A program made the translations under genes and the position numbers. A stretch of DNA of 64,000 nt from Arthrobacter mangrovi (GTDB lineage Bacteria; Actinomycetota; Actinomycetes; Actinomycetales; Micrococcaceae). The stretch covers positions 54,274-118,273 of the forward strand of contig NZ_BRVS01000006.1 in NCBI RefSeq assembly GCF_026011795.1, in the 5' to 3' direction. Positions 16,640 through 25,194 of the stretch are shown piece after piece. The notes beneath the pieces were generated by a model that worked only from the letters and a program-made list of their open reading frames with translations, was not told the DNA's origin and searched no databases. How positions within the stretch are numbered: position 1 is the stretch's first letter; the number at the start of each line of letters is the position of its first letter.

Positions 16640-17629
16640 GTGAGCCACGACGATGAGGAATTCGACCTCTTGAGCCGCCGCATCACGGCGGCCCTCCAGG
16701 CATACCCCCGGGCATCCTGGTCTCGGATCGCCACGGTGCTGGGCGAGCCTGAGCGGACGGTGACGCGGCGCGGCAGGGAACTGCTGGAATCCGGCGACGT
16801 GCGGGTGGTCGGCGTCATCGGGGCTTCCGGAGTCGCGATCCTGCGCGCCCGCTGCCTGGTCGGCATGACGCGTTCGGTGGCCGCGGGCCTGGCCCGGCGG
16901 GACGACACCGTGTTCGTGTACGCCACCTCCGGCGAGGAAGACTGCGTCGCCGAGCTGCAGGTGGACGACGCGCACCTCGCCGACCTGGTGCTCGACGACC
17001 TGCCGAGTGTGGCAGGGATCCGGGAACTGCGCATCGACCCTATTACGCGGCTCTACCGATCGGTGCGGGAGTGGCGGCCCGGCATCCTCACGCCGGCGCA
17101 GCTCGGTGCCCTGGCCCGTTCCCGCCAGGACGTGTACCAGCCTGACGGGAGCGGTGGCTCGGAGATTCCCGACGTGCACCGGGCGATCCTTCGCATCCTG
17201 GCTAACGACGCGCGCACCCCGACGTCGGAAATCGGGCGGATGGTGGGGATCTCCGAGAATACGGTCCGCCGCCACCTGGAGAGCCTCGAGGCCAACCACC
17301 AGTCGCGGCTGCGCGTGGTGGTGGAGCCCTCCCTGCTGGGTTTCAGGGCCGAGGCCATGGCCTGGGTCGAGGTCGCGCCCGCCCGGCACGATGACCTGGT
17401 CGAGGCATTGCTCAAGCATTCCGAGGTCCGCTACGCGGCGGCCCTGGGCGGCACGAACAGCGTGCTCGTCAACCTGGCCTGCACGGACCGCCTGGCCCTG
17501 CACCAGATGGTCACCCGGTCGGAGTGGTCGGCATTGGCCGATTCGGTTTCGGTGACGCCCATCCTGAAGGCCACCAAACGCAGCGGCAGCCGCCTGGGTG
17601 CCATGGCCTCGGCCTCCTACCTCTATTAA
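16640..17629 (+). CDS. acdR: Lrp/AsnC family regulator of ACC deaminase
   Basis: A 329-residue protein with two AsnC-type helix-turn-helix units, one near residues 10-55 (ITAALQAYPRASWSRIATVL) and one near 178-225 (VHRAILRILANDARTPTSEI, then SENTVRRHLESLE), each followed by a ligand-binding-like domain. Actinobacterial two-module Lrp regulators have this length. The GTG at 16640 follows GGAGG at good spacing; longer upstream frames are antisense to acdS. It is divergent from acdS, so the symbol is given by context and family; direct evidence that it responds to ACC is lacking. Confidence 0.82.
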   Translation: MSHDDEEFDLLSRRITAALQAYPRASWSRIATVLGEPERTVTRRGRELLESGDVRVVGVIGASGVAILRARCLVGMTRSVAAGLARRDDTVFVYATSGEEDCVAELQVDDAHLADLVLDDLPSVAGIRELRIDPITRLYRSVREWRPGILTPAQLGALARSRQDVYQPDGSGGSEIPDVHRAILRILANDARTPTSEIGRMVGISENTVRRHLESLEANHQSRLRVVVEPSLLGFRAEAMAWVEVAPARHDDLVEALLKHSEVRYAAALGGTNSVLVNLACTDRLALHQMVTRSEWSALADSVSVTPILKATKRSGSRLGAMASASYLY

Positions 17630-17648
17630 GCAGCTTCCATTAAGTAGT

Positions 17649-17688
17649 TTCCCGGGCGGAGCGTCCCTGAGGATGCTCCGCCCGGGAA
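17649..17688. terminator. Bidirectional terminator between acdR and the AbgT gene
   Basis: TTCCCGGGCGGAGC and GCTCCGCCCGGGAA form a perfect 14-bp stem with a 12-base loop, 20 bases after the acdR stop and 30 bases after the convergent transporter stop. Confidence 0.85.
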
Positions 17689-17717
17689 GCCAGCCCGGTG
17701 CCTGGATGCGTCGGGTG

Positions 17718-19292
17718 CTAGCGGATGGGAACCCCCGGGCCCAGGGGCAGGCCCAGGAAGTACCAGACGCTGAACAGGGCCGCCCACACCAGGAGCATGC
17801 CGAAGGCCAGCGGAATGGTGAAGGAGGCCAGCGTGCCGATGCCGGCGTCCTTGCGGTAGCCCTGGATGAAGCCGAGCGCCACGACGAAGTACGCAGACAT
17901 CGGGGTGACGGCGTTGGTGCAGGAGTCGGCGATCCGGTAGACGGCCTGGGTGGTTTCGGGGTTGATTCCCACGTACATCAGCATCGGCACGAGGATCGGG
18001 GCCAGCAGCGACCACATGGCCGATCCGCTCGTGACGAGGATGTTCATGAGCGAGATCAGGATCAGCATTAGCCCGAACACCACCAGGGGGTGGATGCCGC
18101 CTGTCTGCAGCAGGTGCGCACCATTGACGGCGATGACGCTGCCGATGCCGGTCCACTTGAAGTACGCCAGGAACTGGGAGATGGCGAAGAACAGGACGAG
18201 GATCGGCGTCAAGGTCTTCAGGCCGGCGGCCATGGCATGCGGGATGTCCGCGGCCCGGCGCAGGCTGCCGGTGGCGCGGCCGTAAACCCAGCCGGTCAGG
18301 ACGAACGCCAGTGCGATGAAGAAGGCGATGTTCTGCAGCACCACGGAGCGGATCAGGTCGCCGTCCTCGCCGCGCAGCGGGGAGTCGGCCGGCAGGAGGG
18401 CGGCCACCACGGCGGCGGCGAAGACGGCCAGGGCGATGCCGGCGCGGCGCAGGCCCCGCCTTTCCTCGGGTGCCAGGGCCAGGGCCAGATCGGAATCGTC
18501 CTGGTCGGTGCCCGCGTCCGGTTCCAGGTTGGCCCGCTTCTTCATCACCAGTTCGACGACCAGGGTGATGAAGACGGACAGCACGACGGAGGAAGCGAGG
18601 CTGAAGAAGTAGTTGGCCACCGGCGTCACGGTGTAGCCGGGATCGACAATCTGGGCGGCCGAGGTGGTCAGCGACGAGATGATCGCGTCGCTGGGCGTGA
18701 TGAGGGGCGATGCGTTGTAGCCGCCGGAGATCGATATGAAGGCCACCATGATGCCCAGCACGGGGCTCCTGCCGGCGGCCTTGAAAGCCATGGCGGCCAG
18801 CGGCAGGACCACAACGAAGGCCGCGTCGAACATGACGTGGGACATCATGCCCGCGAATGCCACGGCGAAGGTGACCCACTTGGCGGGAAGGCGCACCACC
18901 GTGACGCGCAGCAGGGACTTGAGCAGGCCCGACTGCTCCGCCACGGCGACCCCGAGGATGATCGTGACGATGATCGGCAAGGGCGCGAAGCCGGCGAAGT
19001 TCTCGAGGGCGGTGCCGAAGATCATTGCGACGCCCTCGCCGCTCAGCAGGCTCTTCACCGCTGCCGTCTCGCCCGAATCGGGGAGCACGACGCTCGTCCC
19101 TGCCGCTGCAAGCACGGCGCTCACGACCGCCAGTACCGCGGCCAGGATCCAGAAGAGCAGGAACGGATGGGGGAGCTTGTTGCCCACAAACTCGATCCCG
19201 GACAGCACTTTGAAGAAGGGCCTTAGCCCCCTGGGCAGCTCATCAACGCTGGCAGTCGCTGAGGCTGACGGATCGTGAAGGCGACTGGACAT
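17718..19292 (-). CDS. AbgT family transporter
   Basis: A 524-residue, multi-pass inner-membrane protein of the AbgT family, whose members take up p-aminobenzoyl-glutamate or export antimetabolites. Typical segments are IEFVGNKLPHPFLLFWIL near the N-terminus, AEQSGLLKSLLR, MSHVMFDAAFVVVLPL and GGYNASPLITPSDAI, with CTNAVTPMSAYFVVAL near the C-terminus. The ATG at 19292 follows AAGGAG; an extension of 43 codons upstream is not supported. It is divergent from an amidase / racemase-fold / M20 peptidase operon, which fits uptake of an amide or N-acyl amino acid that those enzymes then split. Confidence 0.88.
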   Translation of the reverse strand: MSSRLHDPSASATASVDELPRGLRPFFKVLSGIEFVGNKLPHPFLLFWILAAVLAVVSAVLAAAGTSVVLPDSGETAAVKSLLSGEGVAMIFGTALENFAGFAPLPIIVTIILGVAVAEQSGLLKSLLRVTVVRLPAKWVTFAVAFAGMMSHVMFDAAFVVVLPLAAMAFKAAGRSPVLGIMVAFISISGGYNASPLITPSDAIISSLTTSAAQIVDPGYTVTPVANYFFSLASSVVLSVFITLVVELVMKKRANLEPDAGTDQDDSDLALALAPEERRGLRRAGIALAVFAAAVVAALLPADSPLRGEDGDLIRSVVLQNIAFFIALAFVLTGWVYGRATGSLRRAADIPHAMAAGLKTLTPILVLFFAISQFLAYFKWTGIGSVIAVNGAHLLQTGGIHPLVVFGLMLILISLMNILVTSGSAMWSLLAPILVPMLMYVGINPETTQAVYRIADSCTNAVTPMSAYFVVALGFIQGYRKDAGIGTLASFTIPLAFGMLLVWAALFSVWYFLGLPLGPGVPIR

Positions 19293-19554
19293 GGGCGCTC
19301 CTTCGGCATGGTCTTCGACGGTAAGTGACCTACGGCACATTCGCGTGGTGTTGTTCCTACTTAAGCCGGTCCATGTTTCCGGCGCATTGCCTGTTACGGC
19401 TTTTCGTCCGGATTGCGCCAATCGGCCACGAAACGGGCCGAAATGCTCAATCAGCGCGTTGCCCTAGTTCCGGTTCTCCGCCGCAGGGCAAGCTGGGGAC
19501 AGGGCGCTGCAACGGCGCCGGTCCCAGCACGTTCGGACCTGAACGAGGAGATCC

Positions 19555-20988
19555 ATGAACAGCGATATTCAGGCTTTGTCCCTACGCGAGCTGGCGGGCG
19601 GGATCCGCCGGCGGGACATTTCGGCACGCGAGGCCCTCGAGTCCCACCTGGCACGGATCGAGGAAGTCAACCCGGTCATCAACGCGATCGTGACGATGGA
19701 TGCGGAGGCGGCCTGGCGGCGGGCCGAGGAAGCGGACGAGGCCTTGGCTTCCGGAGCGGAAGCGGGCCCGCTGCATGGGGTGCCGATGACGCACAAGGAC
19801 AACCACCTGACCAAGGGGCTTAGGACCACGCTCGGTTCGCCGATCATGGCGGACAACGTCCCCCAGGAGGACAGCCTGATCATCCGGCGGCTCAAGGATG
19901 CGGGAGTCAACACCACCGGCAAGTCCAACGTCCCGGAGTTCGCGGCCGGTTCGCACACCTTCAATCCGCTCTTTGGCACCACCACCAACCCCTACGACCC
20001 GACGCGCAGCGCCGGCGGCAGCAGCGGCGGAGCCGCGGCGGCCATCGCCGCCGGCATTCAGGCCGCCGGCGACGGGTCGGACATGGGCGGCTCGCTGCGG
20101 ACACCCGGATCCTTCTGCAACCTCGTCGGCTACCGGCCGTCCCTCGGGCGCATTCCGATGCTGCCGGCCAAGAATCCGTGGGCCTGGATCTCGCGCCAGG
20201 GCGTGCTGGCCCATGATGTCGAAGACGTCCGCTACCTGATGCGCGTCCTGGCCGGTCCGGACGGAGCCAGCCCCTCTTCGGTACCCCTTGACGGCTCCTA
20301 CGAGTCGGAGGCACCCGGCAGGCTGGACGGGCTGCGGATCGGCTGGACCGCCGACTTCGGCCTCGGCGTCCCGGTGGAGCGCGAAGTGCTCGAGGTGCTG
20401 GCCCCGGGCCTCGGCATTTTCGAGGAGCTTGGAGCGCGCGTGGAGGCCGCCTGCCCGGATCTCTCCGACGCGGACGAGGTCTTCCAAACCACCCGAGCCT
20501 TCGACTTCGCGACCAGCTACGGTCACCTTATGGCGGACCACAGGCACCAGATGAAGAACGCAGTGCAGTGGAACGTCGACAAGGGGCTGGCTCTGACCGC
20601 CCGGGACTTCATCGATGCCAACTCCGCGCGCGCAAGGCTGGCGGCGGCCGTGCGGGACTATTTCTCGCGCTACGACGTCCTGCTGGCACCGGCAGTCCAG
20701 GTCCTGCCCTTCGATGCCGAGCTGGAGTACCCGGCCAGCATCGAGGGGATTCCGATGGACACCTACCTGGACTGGATGCGCGCGGCCTGCCTCATCTCCG
20801 CGACCGGCCTGCCGACCCTGTCCGTCCCGGGAGGCTTCACCCCGTCCGGCCTGCCGGTGGGACTCCAGATCATCACCGCGGACCAGGCCGACCAGTTGCT
20901 GCTGCGCGTCGCCCACGCTTTCGAGGACGCCACGGGCTTCCACCGGCGGAAACCGCGGTTGGAAGTGCCGGTCGCGTCCACGAAGTAA
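19555..20988 (+). CDS. Amidase (amidase signature family)
   Basis: A 477-residue cytosolic amidase of the Ser-cisSer-Lys type. The catalytic lysine is in THKDN (Lys81), the cis-serine in SAGGSSGG (Ser156) and the nucleophile in DMGGSLRTPG (Ser180), in the correct order and spacing. The C-terminal half has LPTLSVPGGFTPSGLPVGLQ, typical of the family. GAGGAG precedes the ATG. It is the first gene of a three-gene operon (78 and 37 bases to the next genes) facing the AbgT transporter. The exact amide is not readable from sequence. Confidence 0.9.
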   Translation: MNSDIQALSLRELAGGIRRRDISAREALESHLARIEEVNPVINAIVTMDAEAAWRRAEEADEALASGAEAGPLHGVPMTHKDNHLTKGLRTTLGSPIMADNVPQEDSLIIRRLKDAGVNTTGKSNVPEFAAGSHTFNPLFGTTTNPYDPTRSAGGSSGGAAAAIAAGIQAAGDGSDMGGSLRTPGSFCNLVGYRPSLGRIPMLPAKNPWAWISRQGVLAHDVEDVRYLMRVLAGPDGASPSSVPLDGSYESEAPGRLDGLRIGWTADFGLGVPVEREVLEVLAPGLGIFEELGARVEAACPDLSDADEVFQTTRAFDFATSYGHLMADHRHQMKNAVQWNVDKGLALTARDFIDANSARARLAAAVRDYFSRYDVLLAPAVQVLPFDAELEYPASIEGIPMDTYLDWMRAACLISATGLPTLSVPGGFTPSGLPVGLQIITADQADQLLLRVAHAFEDATGFHRRKPRLEVPVASTK

Positions 20989-21066
20989 GTCGCCGCCCCC
21001 GAACCAGCGGAAACGGGGCGGAGCTGTCATTCTGGGTTACACGGACTGCCCGGAGGAAGGTCATTG

Positions 21067-22167
21067 ATGCACGCAATTCCAGACGAGATCCAAACGCCGG
21101 AAATCGTGATCGACAGGGACGTGCTTGAGCGGAACATCGCACGGATGGCGGAGACGGCCCGCGCGAAGGGGCTTCAACTGCGGCCGCATGCGAAGACCCA
21201 CAAGATCCCGGAAATCGCGGCCCTGCAGCTGGCCGCAGGGGCGGTGGGGCTGACCGTCGCCACCATCGGCGAGGCCGAAGTCTTCGTCGAGCGCGGGGTC
21301 GATGACATCTTCATCGCCTACCCGCTCTGGCTCGGCGCGCGGCAGGCGGAGCGCCTCGCCGGGCTCAGCACCCGGGCCCGCATCGCGGTCGGAACCGACT
21401 CGGTCGAAGCGGCCGAAAACATGGCAAGACACCTTGGCAGCGCCGCGGGCGGGATCGAGGTCCTGGTGGAGATCGACAGCGGCCACCACCGCAGCGGCGT
21501 CGGCCCCGGCCGGGCCGTGGAAATCGCCCGGGCCGCGGCGGCCGCCGGGCTTCGCGTCACGGGCGTCTTCACGTTCCCCGGCCACGGCTATGCGCCCGGC
21601 ATGCCCGTCGAGGCGGCCGAGCAGGAGGAACGCGCCCTCCGCGAAGCGGCCAAACTGCTGGCGGAAGCGGGCTTCGAGGTCAGCCGGGCAAGCGGCGGTT
21701 CGACCCCGACCGCCGCGCTGACCGGAGCCACCGCGGCCACGGAAATGCGCCCGGGCGTGTATGTCTTCGGCGACGCCCAGCAGTTCGAATTGGAGCGCTG
21801 CGCCTTGGGGGATATCGCCCTGACCATCGCGGCCACAGTGGTCAGCCGGCATGAGGGAGATGGCGCCACACCCCGCAGGGTGGTCCTCGACGCGGGCAGC
21901 AAGATCATCGGCGGCGACCGGCCGGCCTGGGCCACCGGCTTCGGGAGGCTGATAGATCATCCGGAAGCCCGCATCACGGCGCTGTCCGAACACCACGCCA
22001 CCGTGGTCTGGCCCGATGACAGCGAGCTTCCGGCCCTGGGAACCAGGCTGCGGGTGATTCCCAACCACGTCTGCGTGGCAGTCAACCTCGTCGACTCCCT
22101 CGCCGTTGTCAGCGAAGGCAAAGTCGTCGACCGCTGGGACGTCGCTGCCCGGGGAAAGAACAACTAG
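21067..22167 (+). CDS. D-threonine aldolase / D-serine dehydratase-like PLP enzyme
   Basis: A 366-residue fold-type III PLP enzyme with an alanine-racemase-like barrel. The PLP lysine lies in RPHAKTHK (Lys43), the metal pair in NHVCVAVN (His-x-Cys) near the C-terminus, as in metal-activated D-serine dehydratase and D-threonine aldolase. [10 protein letters not shown] and FTFPGHGY are typical of the barrel. A TTG immediately before the ATG is also possible; the ATG at 21067 is better spaced from GGAAGG. It is the second gene of the amidase operon and would act on a D-hydroxy amino acid, suggesting the imported amide contains one. Confidence 0.85.
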   Translation: MHAIPDEIQTPEIVIDRDVLERNIARMAETARAKGLQLRPHAKTHKIPEIAALQLAAGAVGLTVATIGEAEVFVERGVDDIFIAYPLWLGARQAERLAGLSTRARIAVGTDSVEAAENMARHLGSAAGGIEVLVEIDSGHHRSGVGPGRAVEIARAAAAAGLRVTGVFTFPGHGYAPGMPVEAAEQEERALREAAKLLAEAGFEVSRASGGSTPTAALTGATAATEMRPGVYVFGDAQQFELERCALGDIALTIAATVVSRHEGDGATPRRVVLDAGSKIIGGDRPAWATGFGRLIDHPEARITALSEHHATVVWPDDSELPALGTRLRVIPNHVCVAVNLVDSLAVVSEGKVVDRWDVAARGKNN

Positions 22168-22204
22168 GCCGCGCAGCCGCTGCCTAACAACAAGGAGACC
22201 CACC

Positions 22205-23404
22205 GTGCCATCCCTGCTCGAAGTGGCGCAGCGCAGCCGCGAATCCATGCTGGACGACATCATCGGCCTGGTCGAAACCGAGACCTACAGCGCCGACCTC
22301 GCCGCGCTGGAGCTGGGACTGGCGCAGCTTCGCGCGCTGGTCGTAGGCCACCTCGGCGAACCCGAGGGAGAGGTAACGGACGACGGCGGCGACTTCGGCA
22401 GCGTGCTGCGCATGACTTACCGCGGCACGGGTCCGGGTCACGTCCTGATCATCGGGCACTACGACACCGTCTGGCCCACCGGCACCCTCGCCGGCTGGCC
22501 GGTCACCCGCCGGACCGACGCCGGCGGCCGCGAAACGGTCAGCGGGCCGGGCATCTTCGACATGAAAACCGGCCTGGTGCAGGGCATCTGGGCCCTGAAG
22601 CTCCTGCGCGAGCAGGGCCTCGAACACCCGACCGTCACCTATCTCTTCAACGGCGACGAGGAGCCCGGATCGAGGGCCTCCCGCCCCTTCATCGAAGCCG
22701 CCGCTGCCGAGGCGGACGCGGTGCTGGTCCTCGAGCCCACGCAGGACGGCGCGGTCAAGACGGGCCGAAAGGGTATCGGGATCTTCACGGCCACCGTCAC
22801 CGGGGTGGAGGCCCACGCGGGGCTGAATCCGACCGCGGGTGCCAGCGCCATCCACGCGCTGGCCGAGTTCATCACGGCGGCCACGCGCATCCAGGATCTG
22901 TCCCGGGGCACCTCGATCAACGTCGGCCTGGTCAGGGGAGGCTCCGGAACCAACGTCTCGGCCGGCCTGGCCGTCGCCGAGATCGACATCCGGATCGAGT
23001 CCGATGAGGAAATGCAGCGCGTGGACCGGGAATTCGACGCCATCCGGCTCAGCGATCCGCGGGTTTCGGTCAAGATCGACCACTACTGGAACCGGCCGCC
23101 CATGACGCTGACGGAAGCCAGCGCCGGGCTCCTCGAGGTTGTCCGCAGCGCGGCCCTGGAGCAGGGCCGGCAGCTGGAAACCGCCTCGGTGGGCGGCGGC
23201 AGCGACGCCAACTTCGTCTCCGCCCTCGGCGTCCCGGTCCTGTGCGGCCTAGGCGCGGTGGGCAACGGCGCCCATGCCCGGAACGAGTACATCTACCCCG
23301 ACGAGATCCCGGCCTACACTGCCATCACCGCCGGCACGCTGCAGCGGCTGGCCGGCGGACTGTCCGTCGCGGTCCAACAGGCCTCCGGAACGCCTTCGGC
23401 CTAG
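22205..23404 (+). CDS. M20 family metallopeptidase (carboxypeptidase G2-like)
   Basis: A 399-residue dizinc peptidase. The metal and catalytic residues are visible: GHYDTVW (His, Asp), GIFDMKTG (Asp), NGDEEPGS (catalytic Glu pair) and a C-terminal GAHARNEY histidine; the lid dimerisation domain begins near VTGVEAHAG. It resembles glutamate carboxypeptidase of the ArgE/DapE group. The GTG start follows AAGGAG. It ends the amidase operon and is followed by a strong terminator. Together with AbgT it could release glutamate from p-aminobenzoyl-glutamate or folate fragments, though the D-amino-acid enzyme beside it leaves other substrates open. Confidence 0.87.
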   Translation: MPSLLEVAQRSRESMLDDIIGLVETETYSADLAALELGLAQLRALVVGHLGEPEGEVTDDGGDFGSVLRMTYRGTGPGHVLIIGHYDTVWPTGTLAGWPVTRRTDAGGRETVSGPGIFDMKTGLVQGIWALKLLREQGLEHPTVTYLFNGDEEPGSRASRPFIEAAAAEADAVLVLEPTQDGAVKTGRKGIGIFTATVTGVEAHAGLNPTAGASAIHALAEFITAATRIQDLSRGTSINVGLVRGGSGTNVSAGLAVAEIDIRIESDEEMQRVDREFDAIRLSDPRVSVKIDHYWNRPPMTLTEASAGLLEVVRSAALEQGRQLETASVGGGSDANFVSALGVPVLCGLGAVGNGAHARNEYIYPDEIPAYTAITAGTLQRLAGGLSVAVQQASGTPSA

Positions 23405-23433
23405 CCGACCAGACCACTGCAAGCCCGATGTAA

Positions 23434-23475
23434 AACGCCGGCGGCGGAAGCGTAAGTGCTTCCGCCGCCGGCGTT
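23434..23475. terminator. Strong bidirectional terminator
   Basis: Two 18-base arms (AACGCCGGCGGCGGAAGC and its exact complement) enclose a GTAAGT loop. It lies 30 bases after the M20 stop and 79 bases after the convergent codA stop. Confidence 0.92.
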
Positions 23476-23553
23476 CGTAGCGACCTCGCGGTTGACCCGA
23501 CGCGCGGGGCCCGCCTGGTGGTCCAGGCAGGCCCCTTGGCTGGCCGTTCCCGC

Positions 23554-25194
23554 TTAGGCGAGGGCCGCGCTCAGCTCGGCGTCCGCCGTCGTTGTTTCGC
23601 CGGCGCGGGCGGAGCGGATGAGGTCCGCGCAGCGCTCGCCGATCATCATGACGGTGATGTTGGGGTTGACGGTCACGTGCTCGGGCATGACCGAGGCGTC
23701 GGCGACGCGCAGGCCGGAGACGCCCTTGACCCGCAGCTCGGGATCGAGCGGGGACATTTCGTCCTCGACCGCGCCCATGCGCACGGTGCCGACGGGGTGG
23801 TAGACGGTGTTGTGCGTCTTGCGGATGTAGTCCTGCAGCTCCTCGTCGGTCTGCGCCTCGACGCCGGGGGAGAGCTCGCGGCCGGTCCATTCCGCCATGG
23901 CGGGCTGGGCGGCGATTTCGCGGGCCTTGCGGATGCCGGCGACCATGACGCGCATGTCGTGGCCCTCAGGGTCGGTGAAGTAGCGCGGATCGACCATGGG
24001 CTTGTCGCGGAAGTCGCGGCTGCGCAGCCGGACGGTGCCGCGGGAGCGGGCGTGCGTGACGTTCGGGGTGAGGCTGAAGCCGTTCTCCGTGGTGGGGTAG
24101 CCATGCCGCAGGGTGTTCATGTCGAACGGCACGGAACCGTAGTGCATCATCAGGTCGGGGCGGTCCAGGCCGTCCTCGGTGGGGGTGAAGATGCCGATCT
24201 CCCACCACTGCGTGGACTCGGCGACCATTGACTGCCTGGCCTCGAACTGCACCACGCCTTCCGGGTGGTCCTGCAGGTGCTCGCCGACGCCGGGGGAGTC
24301 GACCAGGACCTCGATGCCGTGCTCGGCGAGGTGCGCGGCGGGGCCGATGCCGGAGAGCATCAGCAGCTTCGGCGTATCGATCGCGCCGGTGGAGAGCACG
24401 ACTTCATTGCGCGCCGTCAGCCGGTGGGTGCGGCCGAAGGCGGAGTCCACGATGTCGACGCCGGTGCAGCGCCTGTCCGCGTCGAACACCAGCTGGCGGG
24501 CGCGCAGGCCGGTGAGCAGGGTGAAGTTCTCCCGCTCGACGATCGGGTGGATGTAGGAGACCGAGCTGGAGGAGCGGGTGCCGTCCGCGCGCCGGTTGAT
24601 CTGGAAGAAGTTGGCGCCGTTGACCACGGTGGTGCCGGTGTTGAACTTCGCGCGCGGGATGCCGGCCTGCTCGCAGGCGTCCAGGAGCGCGACGCCGGTC
24701 GGATCCTTCGGGGGCACGTTCATCAGGTGCACGGGGCCGGAGTCTCCGTGGTGCGGCGCGTCCGGGCCCGCGTCCTCGTTGGTTTCCAGCCGCTTGTACA
24801 GCGGCCAGGCCGCCTCGGCGTTCCAGCCGGTGGCGCCGTACTTGGCCTCCCACTCGTCCAGGTCCTCACGCGGGGCCCAGAAAGCGATGCAGGAGTTGTG
24901 GCTGGAGCAGCCGCCCATGACCTTGGCACGGGCGTGGCGCATGAAGGAGTTGCCGTTCTCCTGCGGCTCGATCGGGTAGTCCCAGTCGTAGCCCGATTCC
25001 AGCAGCTCCATCCAGCGGTCCAGCTGCAGCACCTCGGGGATGCTGCGGTCGTCCGGGCCGGCCTCCACCAGCGCCACGGTCACGGCGGGATCCTCGCTCA
25101 GCCGGGCGGCGACGGCGGCGCCGGCGGACCCGCCGCCGACGACGATGTAGTCGAACTCGCGCTCGGTCAGGTTCTCAATGTTGTCGATGTGCAT
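23554..25194 (-). CDS. codA: Choline oxidase
   Basis: Oxidises choline through betaine aldehyde to glycine betaine with FAD and oxygen, producing hydrogen peroxide. The 546-residue protein is a GMC oxidoreductase with the VVGGGSAG dinucleotide motif and GGCSSHNSC, placing His99 (covalent FAD attachment) and Ser101 exactly as in Arthrobacter globiformis choline oxidase. The HPVGTVRMG and NPNITVMMIGER segments of the C-terminus carry the active-site His466 and Asn510. The match to that enzyme appears close along the whole length. It directly follows betB (ATG at 25194, betB stop at 25195) as the third gene of the bet operon. Confidence 0.96.
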   Translation of the reverse strand: MHIDNIENLTEREFDYIVVGGGSAGAAVAARLSEDPAVTVALVEAGPDDRSIPEVLQLDRWMELLESGYDWDYPIEPQENGNSFMRHARAKVMGGCSSHNSCIAFWAPREDLDEWEAKYGATGWNAEAAWPLYKRLETNEDAGPDAPHHGDSGPVHLMNVPPKDPTGVALLDACEQAGIPRAKFNTGTTVVNGANFFQINRRADGTRSSSSVSYIHPIVERENFTLLTGLRARQLVFDADRRCTGVDIVDSAFGRTHRLTARNEVVLSTGAIDTPKLLMLSGIGPAAHLAEHGIEVLVDSPGVGEHLQDHPEGVVQFEARQSMVAESTQWWEIGIFTPTEDGLDRPDLMMHYGSVPFDMNTLRHGYPTTENGFSLTPNVTHARSRGTVRLRSRDFRDKPMVDPRYFTDPEGHDMRVMVAGIRKAREIAAQPAMAEWTGRELSPGVEAQTDEELQDYIRKTHNTVYHPVGTVRMGAVEDEMSPLDPELRVKGVSGLRVADASVMPEHVTVNPNITVMMIGERCADLIRSARAGETTTADAELSAALA

